Assembly (NCBI GenBank): GCA_021770845.1
Contig: JAETQF010000005.1
Span: 96,160-160,159 of the forward strand
Reading direction: 5' to 3'
DNA from: Oscillospiraceae bacterium
GTDB lineage: Bacteria > Bacillota > Clostridia > Oscillospirales > Oscillospiraceae
DNA length: 64,000 nucleotides
The first letter of the stretch is position 1; each line of letters opens with the position of its first letter. The notes under the pieces were generated by a model, which was not told where the DNA came from, did no database searches, and saw nothing but the letters and a program-made list of their open reading frames with translations. Below are positions 34,041-42,750 of the stretch, piece after piece. The position numbers and the translations under genes were made by a program.

Positions 34041-35471
34041 TCAGTTCACCGGAATCAGCGTGCCCTTCAGGGAGAGGAAGGAGATGTCCTCTATATCAAT
34101 GGGCTCCTCAAATTTCCAGGTGTTGAAGGCGTCCCAGCCCTCCCCGCCCTGTGCGCCCAGATTGGTGTAATTAGCCCCTCCCGGCTCGGCGGCAATTTCA
34201 GTGCCGTCCTTTTTCACGGCGTACAGCGTGGCGTTGTGGAACCCGCCCTTATCGTTGCTGTACATGGTGACCGACAGGGGGGAGAGGGCGACCTGCCGCA
34301 CCTGGCAGCCGTCCACCTGGCCCTGCCAGTCCAGGACGGTGGAGAGGTAATGCTCCAGCTCAAATTCCGTAGACCAGGCGCCCTCGATGTCTGTGCCGGG
34401 CCGTGAATAGGGCATGGAGAGATGCACGCTGCCGCTTTGCAGCGTTTTGAGATCCTCTGCCTTGATCAGGGGGAACAGGACGTCCAGGCCGCCGTCCACA
34501 AGGGTCTCCTGGGTTACGCAAAACCTGACGTCCATGGCGGCATCGTCCTCGGGATAGAAGCCAAACATCATGGTGCTTTTCCCATCCTTCCGGAGCTCCG
34601 GCTCCACCCCTTCGGCAAAGTCCAGACGGAGGTGGAAGCAGCCGTCCGAGGCAAAGCCCATGGAGGATACCCTGATATCCTCCGTGCCTTCGATGTCCAT
34701 GGGGGTCTGGCCGGGGGCCAGCACCACCTTCCGGGCGGGCAGAACGGCGTTGGTGTACCCGGTGCCGCCCAGCTCATCGGGCGTGAAGATCACCTTGTCG
34801 TTCTTACTCAGAGGGAGGCTCTGAAGCGTCCCGCCAGTGGCAGAGGCGCAGGGGACGTCCGCATACAGCCCGCCCCGCTTGGTGCTCATGCCCGTGACGG
34901 TCAGCTTGCCCTCCCCATTTGGCCGGGCGGTATCCTCATAAAAAATGCTGGCGGAGAACAGGACGGTTTTCGTCTCCGGGTCATAGGAGATCAGCTCGAA
35001 CCTGCTGGTGGAATACATTCCACCGGAAACCGCCGGCTCCGTCTCCCCCGGCCTGAGCTCCCGCTTCTCCCCGGCGGTCAGGTTGCCCTTCAGGGTCAGA
35101 AAGTCATTGAGCCGATCCCCCTCCACGTCCCGGACGGAGAGGTAGAACCGGGCCTCCAGATCATCAGATATGGCGCTGAGCATTTGAATTTTGATCCCCT
35201 GATCGGCGCACGACGCCCCCTTGATGTACTGGGCGTAGGGGGCGAAGGGCCCCAGGTGCTCCTGAAGGCTGCGCCAGACCGCCGGCGCCGCCGCCGCGGT
35301 GGCCGTGAGGGTCAGGGCGGCGCACACCGCGATGGCCGCCACAGCCCGGCGGCCGATCCACTTTTTCCGTTTCATGTCGGTTCCTCCTTCGATCAATGTG
35401 TAGAGCCGTTCCAGCTCCTCCTGGCGGGGGCCGAGCTGTTCCATCTCCCGCTTATACTGCTCGCTCAGCAC
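34041..35471 (-). CDS. Anti-sigma-type membrane protein with DUF4179-like domain
   Basis: A 476-residue single-span protein. The N-terminal cytoplasmic part (about 1-38) is short and charged, a membrane span lies at about 41-63, and the large extracytoplasmic part starts with a DUF4179-like region and contains a second unnamed region. The gene starts with GTG at 35471, inside the last codons of an ECF sigma gene, behind GAAGGAGGGGGAGCC. The overlap strongly suggests that it is the cognate anti-sigma factor or envelope sensor. It lacks an obvious zinc anti-sigma His-x3-Cys-x2-Cys motif. Confidence 0.75.
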   Translation of the reverse strand: MLSEQYKREMEQLGPRQEELERLYTLIEGGTDMKRKKWIGRRAVAAIAVCAALTLTATAAAAPAVWRSLQEHLGPFAPYAQYIKGASCADQGIKIQMLSAISDDLEARFYLSVRDVEGDRLNDFLTLKGNLTAGEKRELRPGETEPAVSGGMYSTSRFELISYDPETKTVLFSASIFYEDTARPNGEGKLTVTGMSTKRGGLYADVPCASATGGTLQSLPLSKNDKVIFTPDELGGTGYTNAVLPARKVVLAPGQTPMDIEGTEDIRVSSMGFASDGCFHLRLDFAEGVEPELRKDGKSTMMFGFYPEDDAAMDVRFCVTQETLVDGGLDVLFPLIKAEDLKTLQSGSVHLSMPYSRPGTDIEGAWSTEFELEHYLSTVLDWQGQVDGCQVRQVALSPLSVTMYSNDKGGFHNATLYAVKKDGTEIAAEPGGANYTNLGAQGGEGWDAFNTWKFEEPIDIEDISFLSLKGTLIPVN

Positions 35472-35944
35472 GGCTCCCCCTCCTTCAGCTTGTCCCGCAG
35501 CAGGGCACGGGCCCGGGACAGGTGAGATTTGATGGTGCCCTCGCGCTTGCCGGTGATGTCCGCGATCTCGGCCACCGAGTACCCCTCGTAATAATACAGG
35601 TGGATGGGGATGCGGTACCGGGCGGGCAGGGAGAGCACCGCCTCCGTCACGCTCCCCGCCCCCGGCTCCTCCGGCGCGGACACGTCCTCCTCCAGCGGCT
35701 CCTCCCGCTTCCGCCAGGGCAGGCGGAACAGGTCGGTGGCGCAGTTGGAGGCCACCTTCAGCAGCCAGGCCCGGGCGTGGGCCTCGCTGTCAAAGACCGG
35801 CCTGTGCTTGACCAGGCGGAGGAACACCTCCTGCATCACGTCCTCCGCGTCGGCGCGGCTGCCGGTTCTGGCGTAGGCCAGGCGGTAGATCGCCGGGGCG
35901 AACTGCCGGGCCAGCGCGCCGGGATCGTTCCAGGGCTCCCCCAT
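35465..35944 (-). CDS. ECF-type RNA polymerase sigma factor
   Basis: A 159-residue sigma-70 family protein with region 2 (about 18-80; ADAEDVMQEVFLRL) and region 4 (about 105-155; YYEGYSVAEIADITGKREGT). This is the minimal ECF layout. ATG 35944 follows AGGAAAGGAGGGATCGC. It is translationally coupled to the membrane anti-sigma-type gene. A candidate ECF promoter lies just upstream, consistent with autoregulation. The signal is unknown but probably at the envelope. Confidence 0.9.
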   Translation of the reverse strand: MGEPWNDPGALARQFAPAIYRLAYARTGSRADAEDVMQEVFLRLVKHRPVFDSEAHARAWLLKVASNCATDLFRLPWRKREEPLEEDVSAPEEPGAGSVTEAVLSLPARYRIPIHLYYYEGYSVAEIADITGKREGTIKSHLSRARALLRDKLKEGEPC

Positions 35945-35975
35945 GCGATCCCTCCTTTCCTGTCTCTGATCTGAA

Positions 35976-36001
35976 TACGGAACTGGGCCCCGTTTGGTTG
36001 C
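35976..36001 (-). promoter_or_regulatory. Candidate autoregulated ECF promoter
   Basis: On the minus strand GCAACC (35996-36001), 16-bp spacer and CGTA (35976-35979), the AACC-N16-CGTA pattern common at ECF-sigma target promoters. Confidence 0.45.
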
Positions 36002-36134
36002 GTTTTTCCAAGAAAAAATTTTTTCCCGGCGGACGGGACGGAAATTTTCCGTTTTTGCGCTTTTCCTCTTTTCTTTTTCCCAAAGCCATGTCATAATAGA
36101 TCAATCTGAACAAGTTTTTCAAGGAGTGACCCAT

Positions 36135-38132
36135 ATGAAACGCGCCGCCGAGTTTTCCCACGAGAAGCTGGAATACCTGAAGCTGCTCTCCTGCCGGTAC
36201 CCCACCGTCCAGGAGGCCAGCACCGAGATCATCAACCTTCGGGCCATCCAGAACCTGCCCAAGGCTACGGAACACTTCATCTCCGACGTCCACGGGGAGT
36301 ATGAGGCGTTCCAGCACATCATCAACTCCGCCTCCGGCGTGGTGCGGGAGAAGATCGACGACCTGCTGGGCTCCTCCGTCCCCCGCTCCGACCGGGATCA
36401 ACTGGCCACCCTCATCTACTACCCCGAGGAGAAGCTGGAGGAGATCGAGCGGGAGACGGAGGATATGCGGGAGTGGTACCGCATCACCTTCCACCGGCTC
36501 ATCGACCTGTGCTGCCTGGTGAGCGCCAAGTACACCCGCTCCAAGGTGCGCAAGGCCATGCCCAAGGACTACGCCTACATCATCGACGAGCTGATCCACA
36601 CCCACTTCGAGCAGAACGAGACGGACAAGCGGGGCTACTACGAGAACATCATCAACACCATCATCGACCTGGATCGGGCCTCCAACTTCCTGATCCAGCT
36701 GTGCGAGCTCATCAAGCGGCTGGCCGTGGATCACCTCCACCTGGTGGGGGACATCTTCGACCGGGGCCCCGGCGCGGACGTGATCATGGACGCCCTCATG
36801 GACTACCACAGTGTGGATATCCAGTGGGGCAACCACGATATCCTGTGGATGGGCGCCGCCTCCGGCTCCCGGACGCTGGTGGCCACCGTGCTGGCCAACT
36901 CCCTGCGCTACAACAACCTGGAGGTCATCGAGACGGGGTACGGCATCTCCCTGCGGCCCCTGTCCGTGTTCGCCGACGAGTTTTACCGGAAGTGCGACGT
37001 CAGCCGCTTCCAGGTGAAGATCGCCAAGGAGGACGAGGGCAGCTTCACCGAGCGGGACAAGCTGCTGGCCGCCCGGATGCACAAGGCCATCACCATGATC
37101 CTGTTCAAGCTGGAGGGCCAGAAGATCCGCCGCAACCCCTGCTTCAACATGGACGACCGGCTGCTGCTGGACAAGGTGGACTACCAGGCGGGCACCGTGG
37201 AGATCGACGGCGCCGTCTACCCCATGCTGGACACCGACTTCCCCACCGTGGATCCCAAGGATCCCTACGCCCTCACCCCGGAGGAGGACGCGCTGATCAA
37301 CACCCTCACCCGCTCCTTCAAACACAGCGAAAAGCTCCAGCGCCACGTCCGCTTCCTCTACTCCAAGGGCAGCCTGTACCGGGTGTATAACGGCAACCTG
37401 CTGTTCCACGGCTGCATCCCCATGGGGTTGGACGGCTCCCTGCTGTCCTTCTCCATCGGCTGCAAAAGCCTGTCGGGCCGGGAGTTCCTGGACTACGCCG
37501 ACCTCACCGCCCGCCGGGCCTACTACAACAAGCCCGGCTCCCCGGAGCGGCAGTTCGGCATGGACTTTTTGTGGTGGCTGTGGTGCGGGCGGAACAGCCC
37601 CATCTTCGGCCGGGATCGCATGACCACCTTCGAGCGCCGCTTCGTGGAGGACGAATCCACCCACGTGGAGACGAAAAACGCCTATTACACCCTCTACAAT
37701 GACCCCGCCGTGTGCGAGGGCATCCTGAAAAAGTTCGGCCTGGAGGGGCCCCACTGCCACATCATCAACGGCCACGTCCCGGTGAAGTCCAAGAAGGGGG
37801 AGAGCCCGGTGAAGGGGGGCGGCAGGCTCATCGTCATCGACGGCGGCTTCTGCAAGGCGTATCAAAAGACCACCGGCATCGCCGGCTACACCCTGATCTA
37901 CAACTCCATGTGCTTCCGGCTGGTGGCCCACGAGCCCTTTGTGGGCAGGGCGGCGGCCATCCGCAGGAATTGGGACATCGCCTCCACCTCCCAGATCTTC
38001 GAGCGGCTGGAGCGCCGGGCCACCATCGAGGACACGGACAACGGCCGGCGGATGCAGGCCCAGGTGGACGATCTGCTGGATCTGCTGCGGGCCTACCGCA
38101 GCGGCGCCATCGTGGAGAGCCATAAGACCTGA
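36135..38132 (+). CDS. fbp: Fructose-1,6-bisphosphatase, class III
   Basis: A 665-residue class III enzyme (the Firmicutes type, metallophosphoesterase fold), which removes the 1-phosphate of fructose-1,6-bisphosphate in gluconeogenesis. Metal-binding motifs SDVHGEYEAF (about 50-59), VGDIFDRGPGAD and WGNHDILWMG are present, and HIINGHVPVKSKKGE lies in the C-terminal part. Full length. ATG 36135 follows AAGGAGTGACCCAT. It stands alone and helps carbon from glycerol reach hexoses. Confidence 0.95.
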   Translation: MKRAAEFSHEKLEYLKLLSCRYPTVQEASTEIINLRAIQNLPKATEHFISDVHGEYEAFQHIINSASGVVREKIDDLLGSSVPRSDRDQLATLIYYPEEKLEEIERETEDMREWYRITFHRLIDLCCLVSAKYTRSKVRKAMPKDYAYIIDELIHTHFEQNETDKRGYYENIINTIIDLDRASNFLIQLCELIKRLAVDHLHLVGDIFDRGPGADVIMDALMDYHSVDIQWGNHDILWMGAASGSRTLVATVLANSLRYNNLEVIETGYGISLRPLSVFADEFYRKCDVSRFQVKIAKEDEGSFTERDKLLAARMHKAITMILFKLEGQKIRRNPCFNMDDRLLLDKVDYQAGTVEIDGAVYPMLDTDFPTVDPKDPYALTPEEDALINTLTRSFKHSEKLQRHVRFLYSKGSLYRVYNGNLLFHGCIPMGLDGSLLSFSIGCKSLSGREFLDYADLTARRAYYNKPGSPERQFGMDFLWWLWCGRNSPIFGRDRMTTFERRFVEDESTHVETKNAYYTLYNDPAVCEGILKKFGLEGPHCHIINGHVPVKSKKGESPVKGGGRLIVIDGGFCKAYQKTTGIAGYTLIYNSMCFRLVAHEPFVGRAAAIRRNWDIASTSQIFERLERRATIEDTDNGRRMQAQVDDLLDLLRAYRSGAIVESHKT

Positions 38133-38143
38133 TCGGCCAGTAC

Positions 38144-38188
38144 GCCGCGGGGAAAGAGACCCCAAAAACCGGGCCCTTTCCCCGCGGC
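38144..38188 (+). terminator. Hairpin downstream of fbp
   Basis: 13-bp arms (38144-38156 and 38176-38188) around an A-rich loop; no T-run follows. It may be a 3' stabiliser or factor-dependent end. Confidence 0.5.
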
Positions 38189-38245
38189 ACGCCCTGTTTC
38201 CCAGAATTTGATACCAAACTGTAACCTTTTTTTGCGGGAAATTCC

Positions 38246-38274
38246 TTGCCCATTTTCATCTATGGTGGTAAAAT
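38246..38274 (+). promoter_or_regulatory. Promoter of the VanW-family gene
   Basis: TTGCCC (38246-38251), 17-bp spacer and TAAAAT (38269-38274). The leader of about 145 bases contains CTTTTCCGGC/GCCGGAAAAG and then a small CCGCTTCGG hairpin followed by CTTTTTTT (38380-38389), so it may be attenuated. Confidence 0.55.
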
Positions 38275-38425
38275 AATGCCGTTGTAAATAAGTATGATGG
38301 AGCTGGGCCGCACTTTGGTTCAAAAATGCCGCTGTGTGTCCGCTTTTCCGGCGTCAAGGGCCGGAAAAGATACCGCTTCGGCTTTTTTTCTATGGAGCGG
38401 CTTCGCATAGGGAGGTTATGACGTG

Positions 38426-40321
38426 ATGGAAGACTCGACGCCGAATACCCCAAACACGCCGGATACCCCGAACGTCCCGGACACGCCCAACACGCCTCTG
38501 GCCCCCGGGGGCCGGAGGGCCGCGAAAAAGCTCCCGGTGGGGCTGATCGCGGGCCTGACGGCGGCGGCCCTGGCGGCGGCGGTGGTGGGCGGCTATTTCG
38601 GGCTGTGCGCCTGGGTGAAGGACAACGGCTGCCTGCTCCCCGGAACGGTGGCCGTGGACGACCGGGGCGAGGCGGTGGCCGATCTGGGCAAGCTGTCCCG
38701 GGAGAGCGCGCTGGAGCTGGTGTCCCAGGAGATGGATCAGCGGCTGGGCGACCGCAAGCTCACCCTGCTGTACGGCGGCGGGAAGAAGAAGGAGCTCACC
38801 GGCGAGCTCATGGACATCTCCCCGGAGGCGGCGGTGGAGGCCGGCTTCTCCGCCAAGGGGGAGCAGCCCCTGTGGAAGCTGGGGGCGCTGTGGCTGGGGG
38901 CGGTGCAGGAGCCCTGCCAGATGTCCCTGTCCGCCGCCGCCTTCACCGAGGAGGGGGCGGCCCAGGCCAAAAAGGTGATCCAGTCCATCGCGGACGAGGT
39001 GAAGGTGGATCCGGTGGACTTTACCTATGAGGTGGAGGGGGAGACGGTGACCGTCACCCCCGGTACCGATGGGCAGAAGCTGGATACCGACGCCCTGCTG
39101 GCCGCCGTGGAGGAGGCCCTGGCCCAGGGCGAGACGGAGCTGCGGGTGGAGACCGAGCTGGTTCCCGGGGCGGAGCTGTCCGGCACGGTCATACGGGATC
39201 TGGTGCACGTGGAGCCCCAGGCCCCCGGCGTGGACAAGGACGGCAAGCTCACCCCGGCGATCATCGGCCGCACGGTGGATCCGGAGGAGGCCCAGGCGCT
39301 GCTGGACGCCGCCGAGCCCGGCCAGCCCGTGTCCATCCCCCTGGCCCTGATCCCGCCGGACACCACCGGCGACGAGCGGCTGTACTACAAGGATCTGCTG
39401 GCGGAGGTCACCACCAATATGGACGGGGTGGCCAACCGCTCCTTCAACGTGAACCGGGCGGCCTCCTTCTGCAACGGCAAGGTGATCCAGCCCGGCGAGG
39501 TGTTCTCCTATATCGGAACCATCGGCAACCCCAGCACCGGCAACGGCTATAAGCCCAGCACCGGCTACCAGAACGGCGAGACGGTGCCCATGGACGGCGG
39601 CGGGGTGTGCCAGGTGTCCTCCTCGCTGTACTACTGCGCGGTGTACTCCAACCTGGAGATCGTCCGGCGGGCGTGCCACGCCTTCTCCACCGGCTATATC
39701 CCCAACGGGCTGGACGCCACCATCTATTACCCCAGCCTGGACTTCAAGTTCCGGAACAACACCGGCTTCCCCATCAAGATCGTGGCCTACACCACCGGGG
39801 GGGCCTGGGGCAAGCTGACGGTGCAGTTCTTCGGCAGCAACCCCAACGGCATCCGGGTGGAGACCCAGCGGTACACCCAGGGCTCCACCGCCTGGACCAC
39901 GGTATATGAGCCGGACGAGACCATCCCCCGGGGCACCACCAAGGTGAAAACCACCCCCTATACGGGCTATGTGGTGGACGTGTACCGCTGCGTGTACGAC
40001 GCCAACGGCAACCTGATCTCCCGCACCTTCGAGAACCACAGCAAGTACAACAAGCGGGACAAGGTGATCCTCTACAATCCGGCGGACGAGGGGCCCTGGG
40101 GCCCCGGCACGGATCCCGGCGTGGAGCCCACCCCGGAGATCCCGCCCGTCACCGAGCCCCCCATTACCGAACCCCCCGTGACGGAGCCGCCGGTGACCCA
40201 GCCGCCCGTGACGGATCCCCCGGTGACCGAGCCTCCGGCGACAGATCCCCCGGTGGAGCCCACGCCGGAGCCGCCCCCCACCCAGTATATCGACCTGCCC
40301 GGCGGCGAAATGGGGGCGTGA
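38426..40321 (+). CDS. VanW-family protein with TEPP repeats
   Basis: A 631-residue envelope protein. A Pro/Thr/Asn-rich N-terminus is followed by a membrane anchor (about 38-62) and an extracytoplasmic part with a YoaR/peptidoglycan-binding-4-like region. The VanW domain follows (about 330-480; RSFNVNRAASFCNGKVIQPG and MDGGGVCQVSSSLYY), then a G5-like stretch and a tail of some nine TEPPVT-type repeats. VanW proteins cluster with vancomycin-resistance loci but have no proven activity; a cell-wall role is likely. GGGAGG precedes; GTG 38423 is an alternative start. Confidence 0.8.
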   Translation: MEDSTPNTPNTPDTPNVPDTPNTPLAPGGRRAAKKLPVGLIAGLTAAALAAAVVGGYFGLCAWVKDNGCLLPGTVAVDDRGEAVADLGKLSRESALELVSQEMDQRLGDRKLTLLYGGGKKKELTGELMDISPEAAVEAGFSAKGEQPLWKLGALWLGAVQEPCQMSLSAAAFTEEGAAQAKKVIQSIADEVKVDPVDFTYEVEGETVTVTPGTDGQKLDTDALLAAVEEALAQGETELRVETELVPGAELSGTVIRDLVHVEPQAPGVDKDGKLTPAIIGRTVDPEEAQALLDAAEPGQPVSIPLALIPPDTTGDERLYYKDLLAEVTTNMDGVANRSFNVNRAASFCNGKVIQPGEVFSYIGTIGNPSTGNGYKPSTGYQNGETVPMDGGGVCQVSSSLYYCAVYSNLEIVRRACHAFSTGYIPNGLDATIYYPSLDFKFRNNTGFPIKIVAYTTGGAWGKLTVQFFGSNPNGIRVETQRYTQGSTAWTTVYEPDETIPRGTTKVKTTPYTGYVVDVYRCVYDANGNLISRTFENHSKYNKRDKVILYNPADEGPWGPGTDPGVEPTPEIPPVTEPPITEPPVTEPPVTQPPVTDPPVTEPPATDPPVEPTPEPPPTQYIDLPGGEMGA

Positions 40322-40324
40322 GCT

Positions 40325-41005
40325 GTGTTTGAAGGCTTTTCCCAGGAGACGGTGGACTTCATGTGGGGCATCCGGTTCAACAACGAGAAGCCCTGGTTCG
40401 AGGCCCACAAGGAGTCGTACCAGACCTGCTTCCTCCAGCCCATGCGGGAGCTGGGGGGCCAGGTGCAGGCCGCCCTGCTGGAGCAGTTCCCCAAGTGCGG
40501 GCTGAACCTGAAGGTGTCCCGGATCTACCGGGACGCCCGGCGGCTGTTCGGCCGGGGGCCGTACAAGGATCACCTGTGGCTGTCCCTGTTCCGGTTCGGG
40601 AATGAGTCCGGCGGGCACCCGGTGCTCTGGTTCGAGCTGGCCCCGGAGGGCTGGAGCTACGGCATGGGCTTCTGGGAGGCCGACCCCCTCACCATGGAGA
40701 AGCACCGGGCCCGGATCGACCGGGATCCCAGGCCCCTGCTGCGGCTGCACAGCAAGCTGGCCAAACAGGGGGAGTTCACCCTCCAGGGCCCGGACTACAA
40801 GCGGCCCAAGCCCTGCGGGGAGCCCCGGCTGTCCGCGTGGTACAACAAGAAGTCCCTGTCCATCGGCCACGAGGAGGAGCTCACCGAGCTGATCTACACC
40901 CCGGCGCTGGCGGATCGGCTGACAGAGGGCTTCGCCTTTCTCATGCCGTACTACGACTACTTTTCCACCCTGTGGGCCGACCCCGACCCCAGACAGCCCG
41001 TTTGA
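40325..41005 (+). CDS. DUF2461 family protein
   Basis: A 226-residue protein of the DUF2461 (TIGR02453) family, seen in FNNEKPWFEAHKESYQTCF and KVSRIYRDARRLFGRGPYKD. The family has no established function. It starts with GTG at 40325, three bases after the VanW gene's stop, so it is translated from the same mRNA. No membrane span or signal. A terminator follows. Confidence 0.85.
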   Translation: MFEGFSQETVDFMWGIRFNNEKPWFEAHKESYQTCFLQPMRELGGQVQAALLEQFPKCGLNLKVSRIYRDARRLFGRGPYKDHLWLSLFRFGNESGGHPVLWFELAPEGWSYGMGFWEADPLTMEKHRARIDRDPRPLLRLHSKLAKQGEFTLQGPDYKRPKPCGEPRLSAWYNKKSLSIGHEEELTELIYTPALADRLTEGFAFLMPYYDYFSTLWADPDPRQPV

Positions 41006-41011
41006 GCATCC

Positions 41012-41051
41012 CACGGCCCCGGCAGCCATCCCGCCGGGGCCGTGTTTTTTT
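41012..41051 (+). terminator. Terminator of the VanW-DUF2461 operon
   Basis: A 12-bp stem (41012-41023 with 41033-41044) followed by seven T. Confidence 0.9.
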
Positions 41052-41126
41052 GCAGAATGGGCCCGTCCGCCCCGTCTAAATCTGTGATTGAGTGCGTATA
41101 ATTGGCTGCGCATACTGATTTGCAGG

Positions 41127-41171
41127 TTGCAATTGCCGGTACTTCATTGTATAATATGTAAAACATATTAT
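41127..41171 (+). promoter_or_regulatory. Promoter and palindrome upstream of murC
   Basis: TTGCAA (41127-41132), 17-bp spacer and TATAAT (41150-41155). A perfect inverted repeat, ATAATATGT (41151-41159) and ACATATTAT (41163-41171), covers the -10 and start site. The 41085-41225 stretch is strikingly AT-rich, and a second small inverted repeat (CGAAT/ATTCG) follows at about 41180-41203. Confidence 0.65.
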
Positions 41172-41224
41172 CATATGCAAAACGAATAAAAATTATTAAT
41201 TCGCAATGCGTTTTATGTGGGGTA

Positions 41225-42604
41225 ATGAGTGTGGATAACAAAAATATTTGCGGTTATTTACAAGCGGGGAAGCGGGCCCATTTGGTGGGCATCGGCGGGG
41301 TGTCCATGAACTCCCTGGCGGAGGTGCTCCATGGGGCCGGGGTGGAGGTCACCGGATCCGATCAGAAGGAGAGCGCCACGGTGCTCCACCTGCGGAAGCT
41401 GGGCATCCCGGTGGTCATCGGCCACCGGCCCGAGAGCGTGGAGGGGGCGGACTGCGTGGTGCGCACCGCCGCCGTCCACGACGCCAACCCGGAGATCGCC
41501 GCCGCCCTGGAGGCGGGCATCCCGGTCTTTGAGCGGGCCCAGGCCTGGGGGGCCATCATGCAGGGGTACAAAAACGCCCTGTGCATCTCGGGCACCCACG
41601 GCAAAACCACCACCACCTCCATGTGCACCCACATCTTCATGGCGGCCCAGGCCGACCCCACGGTGATGATCGGCGGCACCCTGCCCCTGCTGGAGGCCTG
41701 CCACCGGGTGGGCCGCGGGGACACCATCATTCTGGAGTCCTGCGAGTACTGCAACTCGTTTTTGTCCTTCTTCCCCACGGTGGCGGTGATCCTGAACGTG
41801 GAGGCCGATCACCTGGACTTTTTCAAGGATCTGGAGGACGTGGAGCGCTCCTTCCGGAAGTTTGCCGACCGGGTGCCGGAGGGCGGCCTGATCGTGGCCA
41901 ACTGCGAGGACGGGAACACCATGCACGTGCTGGAGGGGGAGACACGGCCCGTGCTCACCTTCGGCGTGGAGCGGGGGGACGTGCACGCGGACGGCCTCAC
42001 CATGGAGCACGGCTTCGGCTCCTTTGACGTGATCTATCACGGGGAGAAGTACGCCCACCTGGATCTGTCCGTCCCCGGGCTGCACAACGTGAAGAACGCC
42101 ATCGCGGCGGCGGCGGCGGCCATCGCCCTGCACCTGCCGGGGAAGGCGGTGGAGGACGGGATGCGGGACTTCCGCCTGCCGGGGCGCCGGTTCGAGTACA
42201 AGGGGATGTACAACGGCGCGGAGCTGTGCGACGATTACGCCCACCACCCCGGGGAGCTGGCCTCCCTGTTCGACACGGCGGCGGCCCTGGGCTACCAGCG
42301 GGTGGTGTGCGCCTTCCAGCCCCACACCTACTCCCGCACCCACGAGCTGTTCGACGACTTCGTGGAGGTGCTCAAGCGGCCGGACGTGACCCTGCTGGCG
42401 GAGATCTTCGCCGCCCGGGAGGACAACGACATCGGCATCTCGTCGGCAGATCTGGCGGCGAAGATCCCGGGGAGCATCTACTGCCCCACTCTGGAAGATG
42501 TAACGGAGAAGCTGCGGGAGATCGCCCGGCCGGGGGATCTGCTGCTCACCGTGGGGGCCGGGGATATTTACCTGGCGGGAGAAGCCCTCGTCAAGGAAGA
42601 ATAA
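41225..42604 (+). CDS. murC: UDP-N-acetylmuramate--L-alanine ligase
   Basis: A 459-residue Mur ligase that adds L-Ala to UDP-MurNAc in the cytoplasmic steps of peptidoglycan synthesis. The N-terminal UDP-binding LVGIGGVSMNSLAE, the ATP-binding GTHGKTTT (123-130), and the C-terminal DDYAHHPGEL and FQPHTYSRT are typical of MurC rather than MurD, E or F. ATG 41225 has only a weak GGGG site. It lies apart from any mur/div cluster, behind its own AT-rich promoter. Confidence 0.94.
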   Translation: MSVDNKNICGYLQAGKRAHLVGIGGVSMNSLAEVLHGAGVEVTGSDQKESATVLHLRKLGIPVVIGHRPESVEGADCVVRTAAVHDANPEIAAALEAGIPVFERAQAWGAIMQGYKNALCISGTHGKTTTTSMCTHIFMAAQADPTVMIGGTLPLLEACHRVGRGDTIILESCEYCNSFLSFFPTVAVILNVEADHLDFFKDLEDVERSFRKFADRVPEGGLIVANCEDGNTMHVLEGETRPVLTFGVERGDVHADGLTMEHGFGSFDVIYHGEKYAHLDLSVPGLHNVKNAIAAAAAAIALHLPGKAVEDGMRDFRLPGRRFEYKGMYNGAELCDDYAHHPGELASLFDTAAALGYQRVVCAFQPHTYSRTHELFDDFVEVLKRPDVTLLAEIFAAREDNDIGISSADLAAKIPGSIYCPTLEDVTEKLREIARPGDLLLTVGAGDIYLAGEALVKEE

Positions 42605-42610
42605 CACAAG

Positions 42611-42641
42611 GGCCCGCCCGGAAAACCCGGGCGGGCCTTTT
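42611..42641 (+). terminator. Terminator of murC
   Basis: An 11-bp stem (42611-42621 with 42627-42637) followed by TTTT. Confidence 0.85.
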
Positions 42642-42661
42642 GGTCGTCCCTCGGTCAGGTC

Positions 42662-42735
42662 TGTAGGGGGCGGTGTCCTCACCGCCCTGCCGTACAGAAA
42701 AATCCCCGGGCCGATGGGGACATCGGCCCCTACAG
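42662..42735. repeat. GTAGGG-type palindromic repeat between murC and dacF
   Basis: It starts TGTAGGGGGCGGTGTCCTC and ends GGCCCCTACAG, with two inner palindromes. It belongs to the family at 6335, 8033, 28496 and 32111 by its ends, though the centre differs. Confidence 0.7.
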
Positions 42736-42750
42736 TTCCCCTGCGGGATC

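Noticed and set aside
40130..40280. TEPP and SFGGGRP coding repeats considered as tandem DNA repeat arrays
   Set aside because: They keep the reading frame and vary at codon level, as expected of low-complexity protein tails, so they are described with their genes.
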